Part shown: piece by piece, positions 36,504 through 47,938 of the stretch | How positions within the stretch are numbered: the first letter of the stretch is position 1 | How the letters are laid out: each line of letters starts with the position of its first letter | Made by a program: the position numbers and the translations under genes | Notes under the pieces: model-generated | What the model was told of the DNA's origin: nothing | The model's database searches: none | What the model saw: the letters and a program-made list of their open reading frames with translations, nothing else | Assembly (NCBI GenBank): GCA_963853835.1 | Contig: OY970832.1 | Coordinates: forward strand, 31,136,208 to 31,200,207 | Length of the DNA stretch: 64,000 bases | Direction: 5' to 3' | DNA from: Calendula officinalis | Taxonomy: Eukaryota > Streptophyta > Magnoliopsida > Asterales > Asteraceae

Positions 36504-37165
36504 TGTTGGAATATGCTTCACATGTATAACATATAGTTATATGGCTAGTTGTTTGTGAGCCTAAAGGGTCACACACTTAAACACTAAACACCATTATATA
36601 ATTAGTGTAATTAGTGTAATTACATTAATTATTAATATATATAAGCTATGAGCTTGTCTATCATAAGTTTAATATTAAAAGTTAATATTGAAACTTTCTT
36701 GTGGGCAAACTAGAAGAAACAAAAGATAGGGACTTGTGGGCAAATAAGACTAATGATTTATGGAAATCATTAAAGGATTGTAATGGCACCATTAAGAGAT
36801 ATAATGGTCCATAAACTCCTTTCTTTGACCACACTTGGCCGTCCCCTCTCACACACACTTTGAAGGTGTTTTGTTTTCTCTCTTTTGCTCTCAAGACTCT
36901 AGGACTAGCATCCATTACATTGGTGTTCTTGGAAGTGTTGTGTGGACTTGCTTTAGAGGTATTCCCCATTGGAATCCTTGGTTTCGGTTGCTCACAATAT
37001 CCATCCGAATTCATCATTGATCAAAGGCAACTAGGGTATGATTCTTATACCATTCTCTTTGATTTTTCTTTTAGTTTAATTGTATGATTGATATCAAGAT
37101 CCTTTCATGGTGATAAATACTTTCCGCTGCGTTTTGTTAATTGTTTTAACCGAAAATCACCATTA
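36504..37165 (+). repeat. 5' LTR of element D
   Basis: 662 bp, TGTTGGAATATG to CACCATTA. A candidate TATA at 36636-36644 (TATATATAAG) lies next to the inverted arms AAGCT and AGCTT. Confidence 0.95.
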
Positions 37166-37180
37166 GTGGTATCACGAGTC
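37166..37180 (+). promoter_or_regulatory. Primer-binding site of element D
   Basis: GTGGTATCACGAGTC follows the LTR. TGGTATCA matches the initiator-Met tRNA primer site typical of plant copia elements. The same sequence follows the C 5' LTR. Confidence 0.75.
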
Positions 37181-38935
37181 ATTATATTAATCATATAATT
37201 AGCTAGATTTTGTAAAAAGTGGCAAAAATCAATCGGTTTTGATGTATAAAAATCCCGATCGGAAAGAAAAAAAAAAAAAAAACCCTACGGTTTTTTGTTT
37301 TTTTTTTTTTTTTTTTTTTCGGTTTTTTTTTTAATTTAAAAGATGGGTTAAAACATGTATTTTTGGAACCCTATTGTCACTTGTTACAAAATCAAATCAA
37401 AAAGTTAATCTAGTTTATTGAATTTTTTGATTATTTGGCTTGGAATTCTTGTTTAATTATGTTTTTTGATATGGCAAAACATGTATTTTTGCCATATCCC
37501 AAGCCAAAGCCTTGTCAAATTGTTGATTGTTTGTGCAAACCGATGAAAGCCTAGACCGTTTGTGAATGAATGTGGTTGATGTTTGGTTGTTTGTTTATTT
37601 CGGGAAAAGCCGTGTTTTTTTTGGCTTAATTGTTGTAATTTGTTTCATTTTTTTTCTTTTATTTTTGGTGCCATTTTTGGGGCAATTTGTAATGTAAAAG
37701 TAATAGAATAGATAGTATTTATTTTATCTTTTTATTGTAAATTGTTTGACAAAAATATTGAAGACTTATGAAGAAAACAACAAATTTCCGTCACAAAAGC
37801 GAGGGCTGTACGAAAACAGGTTTTCCAGAGGCATACGGACTCCTTTTTGGGCGATTCAAAAGCCCAAAATGCTTGCAAAGTCGTGGGCTACAACTTTCCA
37901 GAAGGCCGGGAAGACCAGCGAAGACTCCTTCAGTGACTTTTCGGGCTTCAAAGTCTGCTGGAATTTTCTGGCAGATTACACTTTTTCACAATTTTGGGTT
38001 CTACTTGCTCAAGAATGTCTTGGAGCAAGTGGGAGCCCATTGGGTTTATGTAGGCCCGTTTGGGTTCATGTTGGCCCGTCCCCTAGTTTGACCCTTCGGT
38101 CCGTCGTGATGACTCACGTGACCGAACCTAGGATTTCATCGGTCGAGGTTTGCACAAAATTATGTTGCATGTTTTATTCTTTGTTTGTGGTTGTTTTTCT
38201 TTTCTATTAGATACAAATAGTAAAACAAATTAAAAATGGTTTTTTGACACAAACATTAAAACATTCAAACCCTTAATCATCGATGACTACTAGTTAATCA
38301 TTGATGATTAAACCTTTAATCTAAAATCGTTTTGAGATTAAACTAAGTTTAAATATGATTTGAAACTCATCACTTAATAATCGCTAAAAGTTTTTACCGT
38401 TTATTACAAGACTTATGAAGTGGTATGAATGAAGTACATGATTCATTCATATCTTAAATAAAATTTTATTAAATTAAAATTTAAACATACCTAAAATTTA
38501 AGTCACGCCGTCCAATCGGTTGTAAATCACTTGCTTCTATTTTTGAATTCACGTGAGACGTGGTTTGAATTTAAATCCGAGGTCATTATTCTCTACGGTG
38601 AGACCTAGATCTATTTTGACATGATTTCACATTGGATGACTTAATCAAGTTAACGGTGAGACCTTGACTCGAGGCGACGATGCGACAAACATGCCACTTG
38701 ACCCTAGATGCTTGTTCACTAGGTGCCATGAAGTCCCATACCTCTAAGAGTTGCACTTGTAATGCAATTGTTGAACGTCACCTACCTATTGGATCTATCA
38801 TCTCTAGCAGATCAACTGATGCGATGATAGAAGCTCAATGGGATCTTAGCTTTTAATTAAAATTAATTGGGTAGTTAATTTATTAAAAGAAATTATTATT
38901 AAAAATACTAATTAATGAACTTTGTAATTTTGTAG
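37181..38935 (+). other. Leader of element D
   Basis: Long untranslated leader. Low-complexity A and T runs occur at 37268-37330. A block at about 37744-38170 is conserved with C and holds an open frame of 107 codons from 37768. Relative to C it has a roughly 24-bp duplication around GGGTTCATGTTGGCCCGT near 38040-38085. TTAATCAT(C/T)GATGA palindromes occur at 38274-38310. A hairpin with arms CTATCATC (38795-38802) and GATGATAG (38823-38830) precedes gag and is conserved in C. It likely carries packaging or translation signals, which is inference only. Confidence 0.65.
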
Positions 38936-41900
38936 ATGACTTCAAACAATCAAACCCTAACACATACCACCATTCGTTCCGTTCTCGAAAAAGAGAAACT
39001 TGATGGAACGAACTTTGTGGACTGGTCTCGTAACCTAAGGATTGTCCTTAGGGCCGAGCATAAGTACCACCATTTGGAGGAGGCGCTGCCCCCTGCCCCT
39101 GCTGCTACCGCCACTGCTGCTGTTCGTACAGCCTATACCAAAAGGTTTAACGAACAACAGGAAGTCGCCGCGCTTATGCTAGTGAGCATGATTCCCGATA
39201 TTCAAAAGAATCTCGTGGACCTCACTGCATTTGATATGATGCGTGAACTAACGACCATGTATCAAAAGCAAGCCGAGCAGGAACTCTTTGACACTGTCAA
39301 AGCCTTCCACGCTTGTAAGCAGGAGGAGGGACAGTCTGTTAGCTCTTATCTCTTGAAGATGAAGAGCTACTTAGACCAAATGGAGAGGCTTGGTTACGCT
39401 ATGCCGCACATCCTTGGGATTAGCTTGATTCTAACGTCCTTAAACAAGGATTTTGCACCGTTTGTCATGACTTATCATATGCATAGTATGGGGAAGACAT
39501 TCGCCGAATTACATGCTATGCTGAAACAAACGGAAGAAAGCCTACCCAAGAAAACTCCGGCCCCTACTGTCCTTGCTATAAGGCAAGGAAAGATCCAAAA
39601 ACCAAAACCGCAAGTAGTTGCAAAGGGCCAAGGCAAGGGAAAGCAAGTTTACAAGCCCAAGCCAAAGGTTCCCCCACCTACTCGTAAGGAGCATCCCGCT
39701 AAGGATCTTGCTTGCCATCACTGCGGTGAACCAGGCCATTGGAGGAGGAATTGTCCTGCCTACCTGGCAGAGTTGATGAAGAACAAAGCCAACAAGGTTG
39801 GCACATCAGGTATCTTCACAATAGAACTATATGCTTTCCCTAAGAAATCATGGGTATATGACACTGGTTGTGGAACTCACATTTGTAATACCATGCAGGG
39901 TCTAAGGGGAAGTAGAAAGCTAAACCATGGAGCTTTGGACTTGTACGTGGGCAATGGCAATCGTGCACCGGTCGAAGCTATAGGAAGCTATGATTTAATC
40001 CTTCCTAGTGGTTTAATTATTGTATTAGACAATTGTCACTATGCGCCTAGTATTACTAGGGGTATAGTATCGCTTTCTTGTTTGTGGAATAATGGTTTTA
40101 TTCATACGTTTACGGATTATGGTATTTCAGTTTCAAAGGATAATGTTTTTTACTTTAATGCTATTCCTCGTGATGGTATCTTTGAGATTGACATGCATAA
40201 TCGTATCACAAACAGTAGTTCTATTTATACATGTAGCAATAAGAAATCCAAGAAGAATTTGGATTCTACTTACCTATGGCATTGTCGCCTTTGCCATGTT
40301 AACAAGAAACGCGTTTTGAAATTACAAAAGGATGGACTTATAAAATCAGATGATTCTGAATCATTTGATAAATGTGTTTCTTGCATATCTGGTAAAATGG
40401 CGCGCAAGCCTTTCTCCCATGTAGGCGAAAGGGCCAACGATCTACTTGGACTCATACATACTGATGTATGTGGCCCTTTTAGAACTCGAACTAGGGAAGG
40501 TGCTACCTATTTCATTACTTTCACTGACGACTTTAGTCGTTATGGTTATGTTTACTTGATTAAACATAAACATGAAACCTTTGAAACGTTCAAAGCTTTC
40601 CAAAATGAAGTAGAAAATCAACTCGGCAAGAAGATAAAGGCTCTTCGTTCTGATCGAGGAGGAGAGTACATGAGCCATGAGTTCCAAGATCATCTTAAGA
40701 ATTGTGGGATTGTCTCACAATTCACTCCCCCTTATACACCACAGCATAATGGTGTATCAGAGAGGAGAAATCGCACCTTGCTTGACATGGTTCGATCGAT
40801 GATGAGTCCTACCACTCTGCCTCTATCTTTTTGGGGTTATGCACTCAAATCGGCTGCTCGCATACTAAATATGGTTCCCACCAAGAAGGTTGAAAAGACA
40901 CCATATGAGATATGGCATGGGAAAGTCCCTAACTTGTCTTACTTGAAGGTCTGGGGTTGTGAGGCTCTCGTGAAACGAGACACGCCAAACAAACTTGAAC
41001 CCAGAGCTGTCAAGTGCATCTTTATAGGATACCCTGAGGAAACGATGGGTTACTATTTCTACTACCCACCTGAGCAAAAAGTAATTATTGCTTGTTATGC
41101 TGAGTTTCTTGAGAGCAATCTCATTTCACAAGAAGCAAGTGGGAGTACCATCGACTTTGACGAGATTCCAAGCGATGAAGATGCACAACCTATTGTAGAG
41201 ACTAGCGAACATCAAGATGAGGCTAAACACGAAACTGTTCCTGTTGCACCTCAAAATGATGTAATCCCTGTTCGAAGGTCCGCAAGGACACCTCATGCAC
41301 CTGAACGATATGGTTTCCATGTCGATGCTGAGGAGCTGAGTTTAGGGGATCATAATGAACCCCCTAACTATCGAGCTGCATTATCAGATTCTGAATCTGA
41401 CAAATGGCTTGATGCTATGAACGCGGAAATGCAATCCATGAAAGATAACCAAGTATGGACTTTGGTTGATCTTCCTCCTAACAGTAAGACTGTTGGTAGC
41501 AAGTGGCTCTTCAAGAAGAAGACCGACATGGATGGCAATGTACACACCTATAAAGCTCGATTGGTAGCAAAAGGTTATACTCAAACCTACGGGATTGACT
41601 ATGATGAAACCTTCTCGCCTGTTGCCGACGTTAGAGCTATTAGGATTGTCATAGCCATAGCAGCGTACTATGACTATGAGATTTGGCAAATGGATGTTAA
41701 AACTGCTTTCTTAAATGGACATCTTGATGAAGATGTTTATATGGTTCAACCTGAGGGTTTTGTTAATCCAAAACACCCAAAGAAAGTATGTAAGCTTCAA
41801 AGGTCCATTTATGGACTAAAGCAAGCATCCAGAAGTTGGAACAAAAGATTCGATGAGGAAGTCAAATCGTTTGGCTTTACTCAGAATCCCGACGAGCCAT

Positions 41901-42943
41901 GTGTATATGTAAGAGCTAGTGGGAGCATTGTCGTCTTTCTAATCCTATATGTCGATGACATACTACTCATAGGAAATAACATTCCAATGCTACAAGATGT
42001 AAAATCCTGGCTTGGGAAGTGCTTCGCTATGAAGGATCTTGGGGAAGCGGCATATATACTTGGTATAAAGATCTATCGAGATCGATCAAAGCGGTTAATC
42101 GGACTAAGTCAAAGTGCGTACATTGATAAGATTCTAAAACGGTTTAGAATGGATGCTTCCAAACGTGGAAGTCTCCCTATGCAACACAATGTACACTTGA
42201 GTAAGACTCAAGGACCGTCCTCACCTGATGAGATGAAACGTATGCGTGATGTCCCCTATGCCTCGGCAGTAGGATCTATCATGTATGCTGTGCGGTGCAC
42301 AAGACCTGATGTAGCGTTCTCTCAGAACCTTACAAGCCGATATCAACAGAATCCAGGTGAGAGTCACTGGACTGCTGTTAAGAACATACTGAAGTATCTT
42401 AGGAATACTAAAGATATGTTTCTTGTTTATGGTGGTGAAAGTCAAGATGAACTGAACGTCACTTGTTATTCTGATGCTAGTTTTGAGACTGATAGAGATG
42501 ATTCCAAATCTCAAACGGGGTATGTTTTCGTTTTGAACGGAGGCGCTGTTGATTGGAAAAGTGCAAAGCAGAGCACTATCGCTATGTCTTCTACAGAAGC
42601 TGAATACATTGCAACTACTGAAGCTGCAATGGAAGCTGTTTGGATGAGGAAATTCATTTCTGGGCTTGGTGTTGTCCCCAGTAATGAAAAACCTATGGAT
42701 ATGTTCTGTGATAACACAGGTGCTATCATCATTGCCAACGAACCTGGTGTTCAGAAAGGTGCCAGACATTATCGGAGGAAGCTTCACTACATTAGAGATG
42801 CGATCCTAATGGGAGATGTACGCTTGCTCAAAGTTCATACAGATGACAACTTAGCTGATCCCTTCACGAAGCCAATGTCATGTACCAAACATATTGAACA
42901 TGCTAGAAGCATTGGACTTCGACCAGCTAATAGTTTCATGTAA
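38936..42943 (+). CDS. Ty1/copia Gag-Pol polyprotein, intact (1335 aa)
   Basis: Single frame giving capsid, protease, integrase, reverse transcriptase and RNase H, which make virus-like particles, copy element RNA to cDNA and insert it in the genome. Gag occupies about 1-255, with a zinc knuckle C260, C263, H268, C273. Protease DTG is at 309-311. The integrase zinc site is H449, H454, C480, C483, and the catalytic triad D510, D573, E609 has exact DD35E spacing. RT holds D920 (MDVKTAFLNG) and YVDD at 1005-1008. RNase H has D1180, E1221, D1259 and D1308 (LADPFTK). All key residues are present and no stop or frameshift interrupts it. The start is the ATG in TTTGTAGATGAC, matching its relatives. 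There is no gag-pol frameshift, as is usual for plant copia. Confidence 0.97.
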   Translation: MTSNNQTLTHTTIRSVLEKEKLDGTNFVDWSRNLRIVLRAEHKYHHLEEALPPAPAATATAAVRTAYTKRFNEQQEVAALMLVSMIPDIQKNLVDLTAFDMMRELTTMYQKQAEQELFDTVKAFHACKQEEGQSVSSYLLKMKSYLDQMERLGYAMPHILGISLILTSLNKDFAPFVMTYHMHSMGKTFAELHAMLKQTEESLPKKTPAPTVLAIRQGKIQKPKPQVVAKGQGKGKQVYKPKPKVPPPTRKEHPAKDLACHHCGEPGHWRRNCPAYLAELMKNKANKVGTSGIFTIELYAFPKKSWVYDTGCGTHICNTMQGLRGSRKLNHGALDLYVGNGNRAPVEAIGSYDLILPSGLIIVLDNCHYAPSITRGIVSLSCLWNNGFIHTFTDYGISVSKDNVFYFNAIPRDGIFEIDMHNRITNSSSIYTCSNKKSKKNLDSTYLWHCRLCHVNKKRVLKLQKDGLIKSDDSESFDKCVSCISGKMARKPFSHVGERANDLLGLIHTDVCGPFRTRTREGATYFITFTDDFSRYGYVYLIKHKHETFETFKAFQNEVENQLGKKIKALRSDRGGEYMSHEFQDHLKNCGIVSQFTPPYTPQHNGVSERRNRTLLDMVRSMMSPTTLPLSFWGYALKSAARILNMVPTKKVEKTPYEIWHGKVPNLSYLKVWGCEALVKRDTPNKLEPRAVKCIFIGYPEETMGYYFYYPPEQKVIIACYAEFLESNLISQEASGSTIDFDEIPSDEDAQPIVETSEHQDEAKHETVPVAPQNDVIPVRRSARTPHAPERYGFHVDAEELSLGDHNEPPNYRAALSDSESDKWLDAMNAEMQSMKDNQVWTLVDLPPNSKTVGSKWLFKKKTDMDGNVHTYKARLVAKGYTQTYGIDYDETFSPVADVRAIRIVIAIAAYYDYEIWQMDVKTAFLNGHLDEDVYMVQPEGFVNPKHPKKVCKLQRSIYGLKQASRSWNKRFDEEVKSFGFTQNPDEPCVYVRASGSIVVFLILYVDDILLIGNNIPMLQDVKSWLGKCFAMKDLGEAAYILGIKIYRDRSKRLIGLSQSAYIDKILKRFRMDASKRGSLPMQHNVHLSKTQGPSSPDEMKRMRDVPYASAVGSIMYAVRCTRPDVAFSQNLTSRYQQNPGESHWTAVKNILKYLRNTKDMFLVYGGESQDELNVTCYSDASFETDRDDSKSQTGYVFVLNGGAVDWKSAKQSTIAMSSTEAEYIATTEAAMEAVWMRKFISGLGVVPSNEKPMDMFCDNTGAIIIANEPGVQKGARHYRRKLHYIRDAILMGDVRLLKVHTDDNLADPFTKPMSCTKHIEHARSIGLRPANSFM

Positions 42944-43786
42944 TCTGTTTTAGTATTTGGATAATGGAACATTGAGCAGTTTTTATTGGAATAAATTGAT
43001 ATATTTGATATGATCGTTTTTATATGAATATCTACTGTGTTCTATATTTGCATGTTTATATCCATGAATATTTACTGCGTTTTATATTCTAAATTGTCCA
43101 TTGTCATAATTAATAATATGGGAATATTATTAAGACAAATCTGAGGGCATTGATGACATTATCTTAGTATGACTAAGGATGATGAAATCAAACTCACATG
43201 TTGTCCATAATGATGCACAATTGGACTGACCCAACCTATGAGAAATCACTTCATGGATTTATGTCACAAGTGAATCTCACAAAGGCTTTGTCACTTATCC
43301 TCTGACTTGAGATGCAAGTTGGTTTGTGTATGTAGAGGGGCAAACTTTGATATGGTTAAACGTTGACCTGAACAAGGCTGCTATAACAACCATTATCGGG
43401 TTTGTCATTAAGCATATGACAGACACGTGCAGTCAATAAAGAATTTGTTCCTCCACACATGTGGATTAGATACTACTGGGCCCCTCGATGATTTGAATAG
43501 ATGTATGTGTGGCCACACCCAAAAGGTAATCAAGATGAATCTTGATTGGTTTTGGTAATCTACTTCAATATATAGATCGAGAAACAGAATCGTTGAAATT
43601 TTAGATTGACATTTATCCTTGTCTAAAATTCAACATAGTATCAGTAACAAAAGGATAACTGCTTGAAAAACCTTGAACAAAGATTTTATGAAACTCCTCA
43701 TGTACTTCTAGGGGCATTGGCGGGTTGCTAGACTCTAACCTTTGCTTGTATAACTACTTGATGTTATCACGTGCGCAAGTGGGAGC
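42944..43786 (+). other. 3' untranslated region and polypurine tract of element D
   Basis: Noncoding. The shared block GGGCCCCTCGATGATTTG starts near 43479, followed by GTGTGGCCACACCC, a perfect GTGTGGCCACAC palindrome, and GATCGAGAAACAGAATCG near 43576. GCAAGTGGGAGC at 43775-43786 is the plus-strand primer. Confidence 0.8.
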
Positions 43787-44448
43787 TGTTGGAATATGCT
43801 TCACATGTATAACATATAGTTATATGGCTAGTTGTTTGTGAGCCTAAAGGGTCACACACTTAAACACTAAACACCATTATATAATTAGTGTAATTAGTGT
43901 AATTACATTAATTATTAATATATATAAGCTATGAGCTTGTCTATCATAAGTTTAATATTAAAAGTTAATATTGAAACTTTCTTGTGGGCAAACTAGAAGA
44001 AACAAAAGATAGGGACTTGTGGGCAAATAAGACTAATGATTTATGGAAATCATTAAAGGATTGTAATGGCACCATTAAGAGATATAATGGTCCATAAACT
44101 CCTTTCTTTGACCACACTTGGCCGTCCCCTCTCACACACACTTTGAAGGTGTTTTGTTTTCTCTCTTTTGCTCTCAAGACTCTAGGACTAGCATCCATTA
44201 CATTGGTGTTCTTGGAAGTGTTGTGTGGACTTGCTTTAGAGGTATTCCCCATTGGAATCCTTGGTTTCGGTTGCTCACAATATCCATCCGAATTCATCAT
44301 TGATCAAAGGCAACTAGGGTATGATTCTTATACCATTCTCTTTGATTTTTCTTTTAGTTTAATTGTATGATTGATATCAAGATCCTTTCATGGTGATAAA
44401 TACTTTCCGCTGCGTTTTGTTAATTGTTTTAACCGAAAATCACCATTA
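43787..44448 (+). repeat. 3' LTR of element D
   Basis: 662 bp, offset by exactly 7283 bp from the 5' copy and apparently identical to it. Followed by the GTTTG duplication. Confidence 0.95.
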
Positions 44449-45332
44449 GTTTGGACGGGTTTCCAGATTGATTTCTCTTTATTTTCTAATTTGTTGTGGT
44501 TATGCAAATTGATAGTTATTTCTATTCAATTAGCTTTGTGTTAATCCCTCCTTTGTTGACTCTTTTCAGGTTGTGGATTTAGCTATGACTAGAGTCGGGT
44601 ATTGGAAGTCTGGCCGTACTCTGGTTTTGTAAACCGGGTCGAGCATGTTTTTAGTAACACCTTTAAATATTTTATATATTTGGTTAATATGTAAATGGTT
44701 TTATGATGTGTAATAATTAGGATTTATGGTTTTACTTAAATCGCTTCCGTATGCATATTTAAAAAAAAATTGCTCTACATTGTGGTGTTACAGACGGAAT
44801 TGTAATCCTTGGTTGGAAAACATTTCATCAAACAAGGGAATGTGAATTCCATCCAAAGATGGAAGGATTTTGAAATCCCATGAATGAAGAAATGTGTAGA
44901 TTACCATATTACCCTTAAACATCATTGAACCTTAAACCAACCAACACTCGCCGCCGCCACCCGCCACCGCCAACCACCACCACCATCCACCACTGCCACC
45001 CGCCGACGACCACCACCCACCATCACCGCTCCGACCATCACCGCTCCGACCATCCTCCACCACCACCCGCCGCCACCGCCACCACCCACCCACCACTACC
45101 GACATCCACTACCGCCAACCACCGTCTCCACTACTACCGTTGGCGCCACCATCAGTATCACCACCACCTACATGAATAAGGGGAAATTCGTCTCTTTACA
45201 TAATTCCAATTCTATTTCCTGGCAACCAAACATAATATTGAATTAAATTTCATTGGAATCCAATTCCTGACAATTCCAATTCCTTCCAAGATTCCAATCC
45301 CATCATAAACATTCCAGCGAACCAAACGCCCC

Positions 45333-45699
45333 GAATTAGTTGTTCACATCGTTAACGTTTCTCTAAATTCTTCACTTCTGCTGTGACTTTCAGAAGAAAA
45401 CCCTCTTCACCGCTCAATGTTTCTCTCCCACTCTCTATCTCTCCCTCCCTCTACCGCATCTGCACAGCACTACCTTCACAGAACCGTTTCCAACCCTAAC
45501 TTTTCACTCTATTTTCGGCGTTCTCTCCACCACTGGCGCCGATTTTGACATCATGTAATGAAATTGATGGATATTAGCAATGGAATTGAAAAAGTTGATT
45601 TATGCTTTCATGTTATGAAGTTGTTTTATGCTTTTGATTTCCAAGGTATCAATTTTTTTCATAGTAGATGGGGAATGAAGTTACGAACTTGTTGCAAAT

Positions 45700-45700
<1 letters not shown>
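45333..45700 (+). other. Unique stretch, possible first exon remnant
   Basis: A pyrimidine-rich stretch leads to an ATG at 45417 with a 44-codon frame (MFLSHSLSLPPSTASAQHYL...), rich in Ser and Leu with basic residues and no acidic ones, ending TGA at 45549. It looks like the start of an organelle-targeted protein, but no downstream exon is recognisable before the TE train begins. Unproven. Confidence 0.25.

Positions 45701-46684
<984 letters not shown>

Positions 46685-46766
<82 letters not shown>
46685..46766. repeat. (TA)n microsatellite
   Basis: 82 bp of pure TA between families M1 and M2. Confidence 0.95.
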
Positions 46767-46769
<3 letters not shown>

Positions 46770-47866
46770 GAGGGTTGCATTGAGAATTGATAATTAGATG
46801 AGAATGTGAGAATTAGGCAAAAAGACGCGCGGTGGCATTTTTGTAATTAAGACCAACTTTTCTGTCCCACACGCGGTGGCATTTTTGTAATTAAGTCCAA
46901 CTTTCTCTGTCCCAGACGCAGTGGCATTTTTGTAATTAAAACCAACTTTTCTTTAATCATCGATGATTAAACTGGGTGTAGTGTTTAATCATCAATAATT
47001 AAACTTTTGAGATTGTTTTTAATCATCGATGATTAAACCCAACCCCAGGTTTAATCGTTAATGATTAAACACATTATCAAGTTTAATCATCGATAATTAA
47101 AAGAGCATCTTATGATTATTACACAGATAAAGTTTAATCATCGATGATTAACGTTTAATCATCGATGATTAAAACGTTTAATCATCGATGATTAAAACTT
47201 TTAATCATCGATGATTAAAGGAGCATCTTATGATTATTACACAGATAAAGTTTAATCATCGATGATTAAAGTTTAATCATCGATGATTAACGTTTAATCA
47301 TCGATGATTAAAACGTTTAATCATCGATGATTAAAGAGCATCTTATGATTATTACACAGATAAAGTTTAATCATCGATGATTAAAGTTTAATCATCGATG
47401 ATTAAAGTTTAATCATCGATGATTAAAGTTTAATCATCGATGATTAAAGAAAAGTTTAATCAAATAATAAAGAAAGCAAACACGCTAATCATCGATGATT
47501 AAACAACATCTTATAAAGAATTAAGAATCTAAAAAACGGAGACAAGTTTAATCATCGATGATTAAACAGCATCTTTGATTTTAAAGACAAAATTGTTCTA
47601 TTAATCATTGATGATTGAACACTACACCCAGTTTACCCAGTTTTAATCATCGATGATTAAAGAAAACTTGGACTTAATTACAAAAATGTCACCGCGTGTG
47701 GGACAGAGAAAATTGGACTCAATTACAAAAATGCCACCGCGCGCGTGAAAGTAAGTTGGAGTTAATTACAAATATGCCACCGCGCGCGTGAGGGCTGGAA
47801 GGAGATGAGTGGCTGAGATCTATTCTCACATTCTCACCTAATATATTAATTCTCAATGGAACTCAG

Positions 47867-47869
<3 letters not shown>
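46767..47869. mobile_element. TA-flanked element, family M2, copy 1, packed with palindromes
   Basis: 1103 bp, noncoding. Ends GGGGAGGGTTGCATTGAGAA and the complement of GAACTGAGTTCCATTGAGAA. Subterminal direct repeats of CGCGGTGGCATTTTTGTAAT with a CCAACTTTTCTGTCCCAC spacer occur three times at 46827-46948 and three times inverted at 47655-47795. Between them are about 17 perfect copies of AATCATCGATGATTA and several variants. A unit of about 115 bp starting GAGCATCTTATGATTATTAC recurs near 47104, 47221 and 47337. Confidence 0.85.

Positions 47870-47935
<66 letters not shown>
47870..47935. repeat. (TA)n microsatellite
   Basis: 66 bp of TA separating the two M2 copies. Confidence 0.95.

Positions 47936-47938
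<3 letters not shown>

Larger units (their letters stand above)
36504..44448 (+). mobile_element. Element D: intact, recently inserted Ty1/copia retrotransposon
   Basis: 7945-bp element with two 662-bp LTRs, a primer site, a leader, a single full-length gag-pol frame and a polypurine tract. The target duplication GTTTG (36499-36503 and 44449-44453) is perfect. The LTRs look identical base for base by eye, pointing to very recent insertion. It belongs to the same family as C, including the unusual TG...TA LTR ends. It is the only element here with everything needed for autonomous retrotransposition. Confidence 0.96.
34457..44792. mobile_element. Solo-LTR-like element of about 2.4 kb, carrying element D
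   Basis: Begins TGTAACATCC and ends GGTGTTACA, with a perfect 5-bp duplication GACGG at 34452-34456 and 44793-44797. Its own sequence is 34457-36503 and 44454-44792. The two parts are not repeats of each other, so a single long LTR left by recombination fits best. TGTAACA...TGTTACA ends and this length recall Ty3/gypsy LTRs, which is inferred. A cluster of near-palindromes of the form GATAGCGACGCTATC lies at 36028-36195. An alternative is a nonautonomous element without internal genes. Confidence 0.7.
34374..45332. mobile_element. DNA transposon (Harbinger/Tourist-like) split by nested insertions
   Basis: The left end GGGGTATTTGGTTCGCTAGA and right end (complement GGGGCGTTTGGTTCGCTGGA) form a terminal inverted repeat with further similarity inward (GGAATCC, CCTTGG). 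TAA precedes the left end and GAA follows the right, compatible with a decayed 3-bp TAA duplication. Own sequence is 34374-34456 and 44798-45332, about 0.6 kb. The right part includes a CCACCG-rich low-complexity stretch (44940-45170) whose His/Pro/Thr frame is not a credible gene. The 5-bp GACGG duplication shows where the next element entered. Confidence 0.65.

Noticed and set aside
36682..37087. Open frames of 111, 61 and 75 codons repeated at 43965-44370
   Set aside because: They lie within the two LTRs of element D and are exact duplicates because the LTRs are identical.
44925..45179. 84-codon His/Pro/Thr-rich frame
   Set aside because: Comes from CCACCG/CCACCA low-complexity repeats inside a DNA transposon; no homology or start context.
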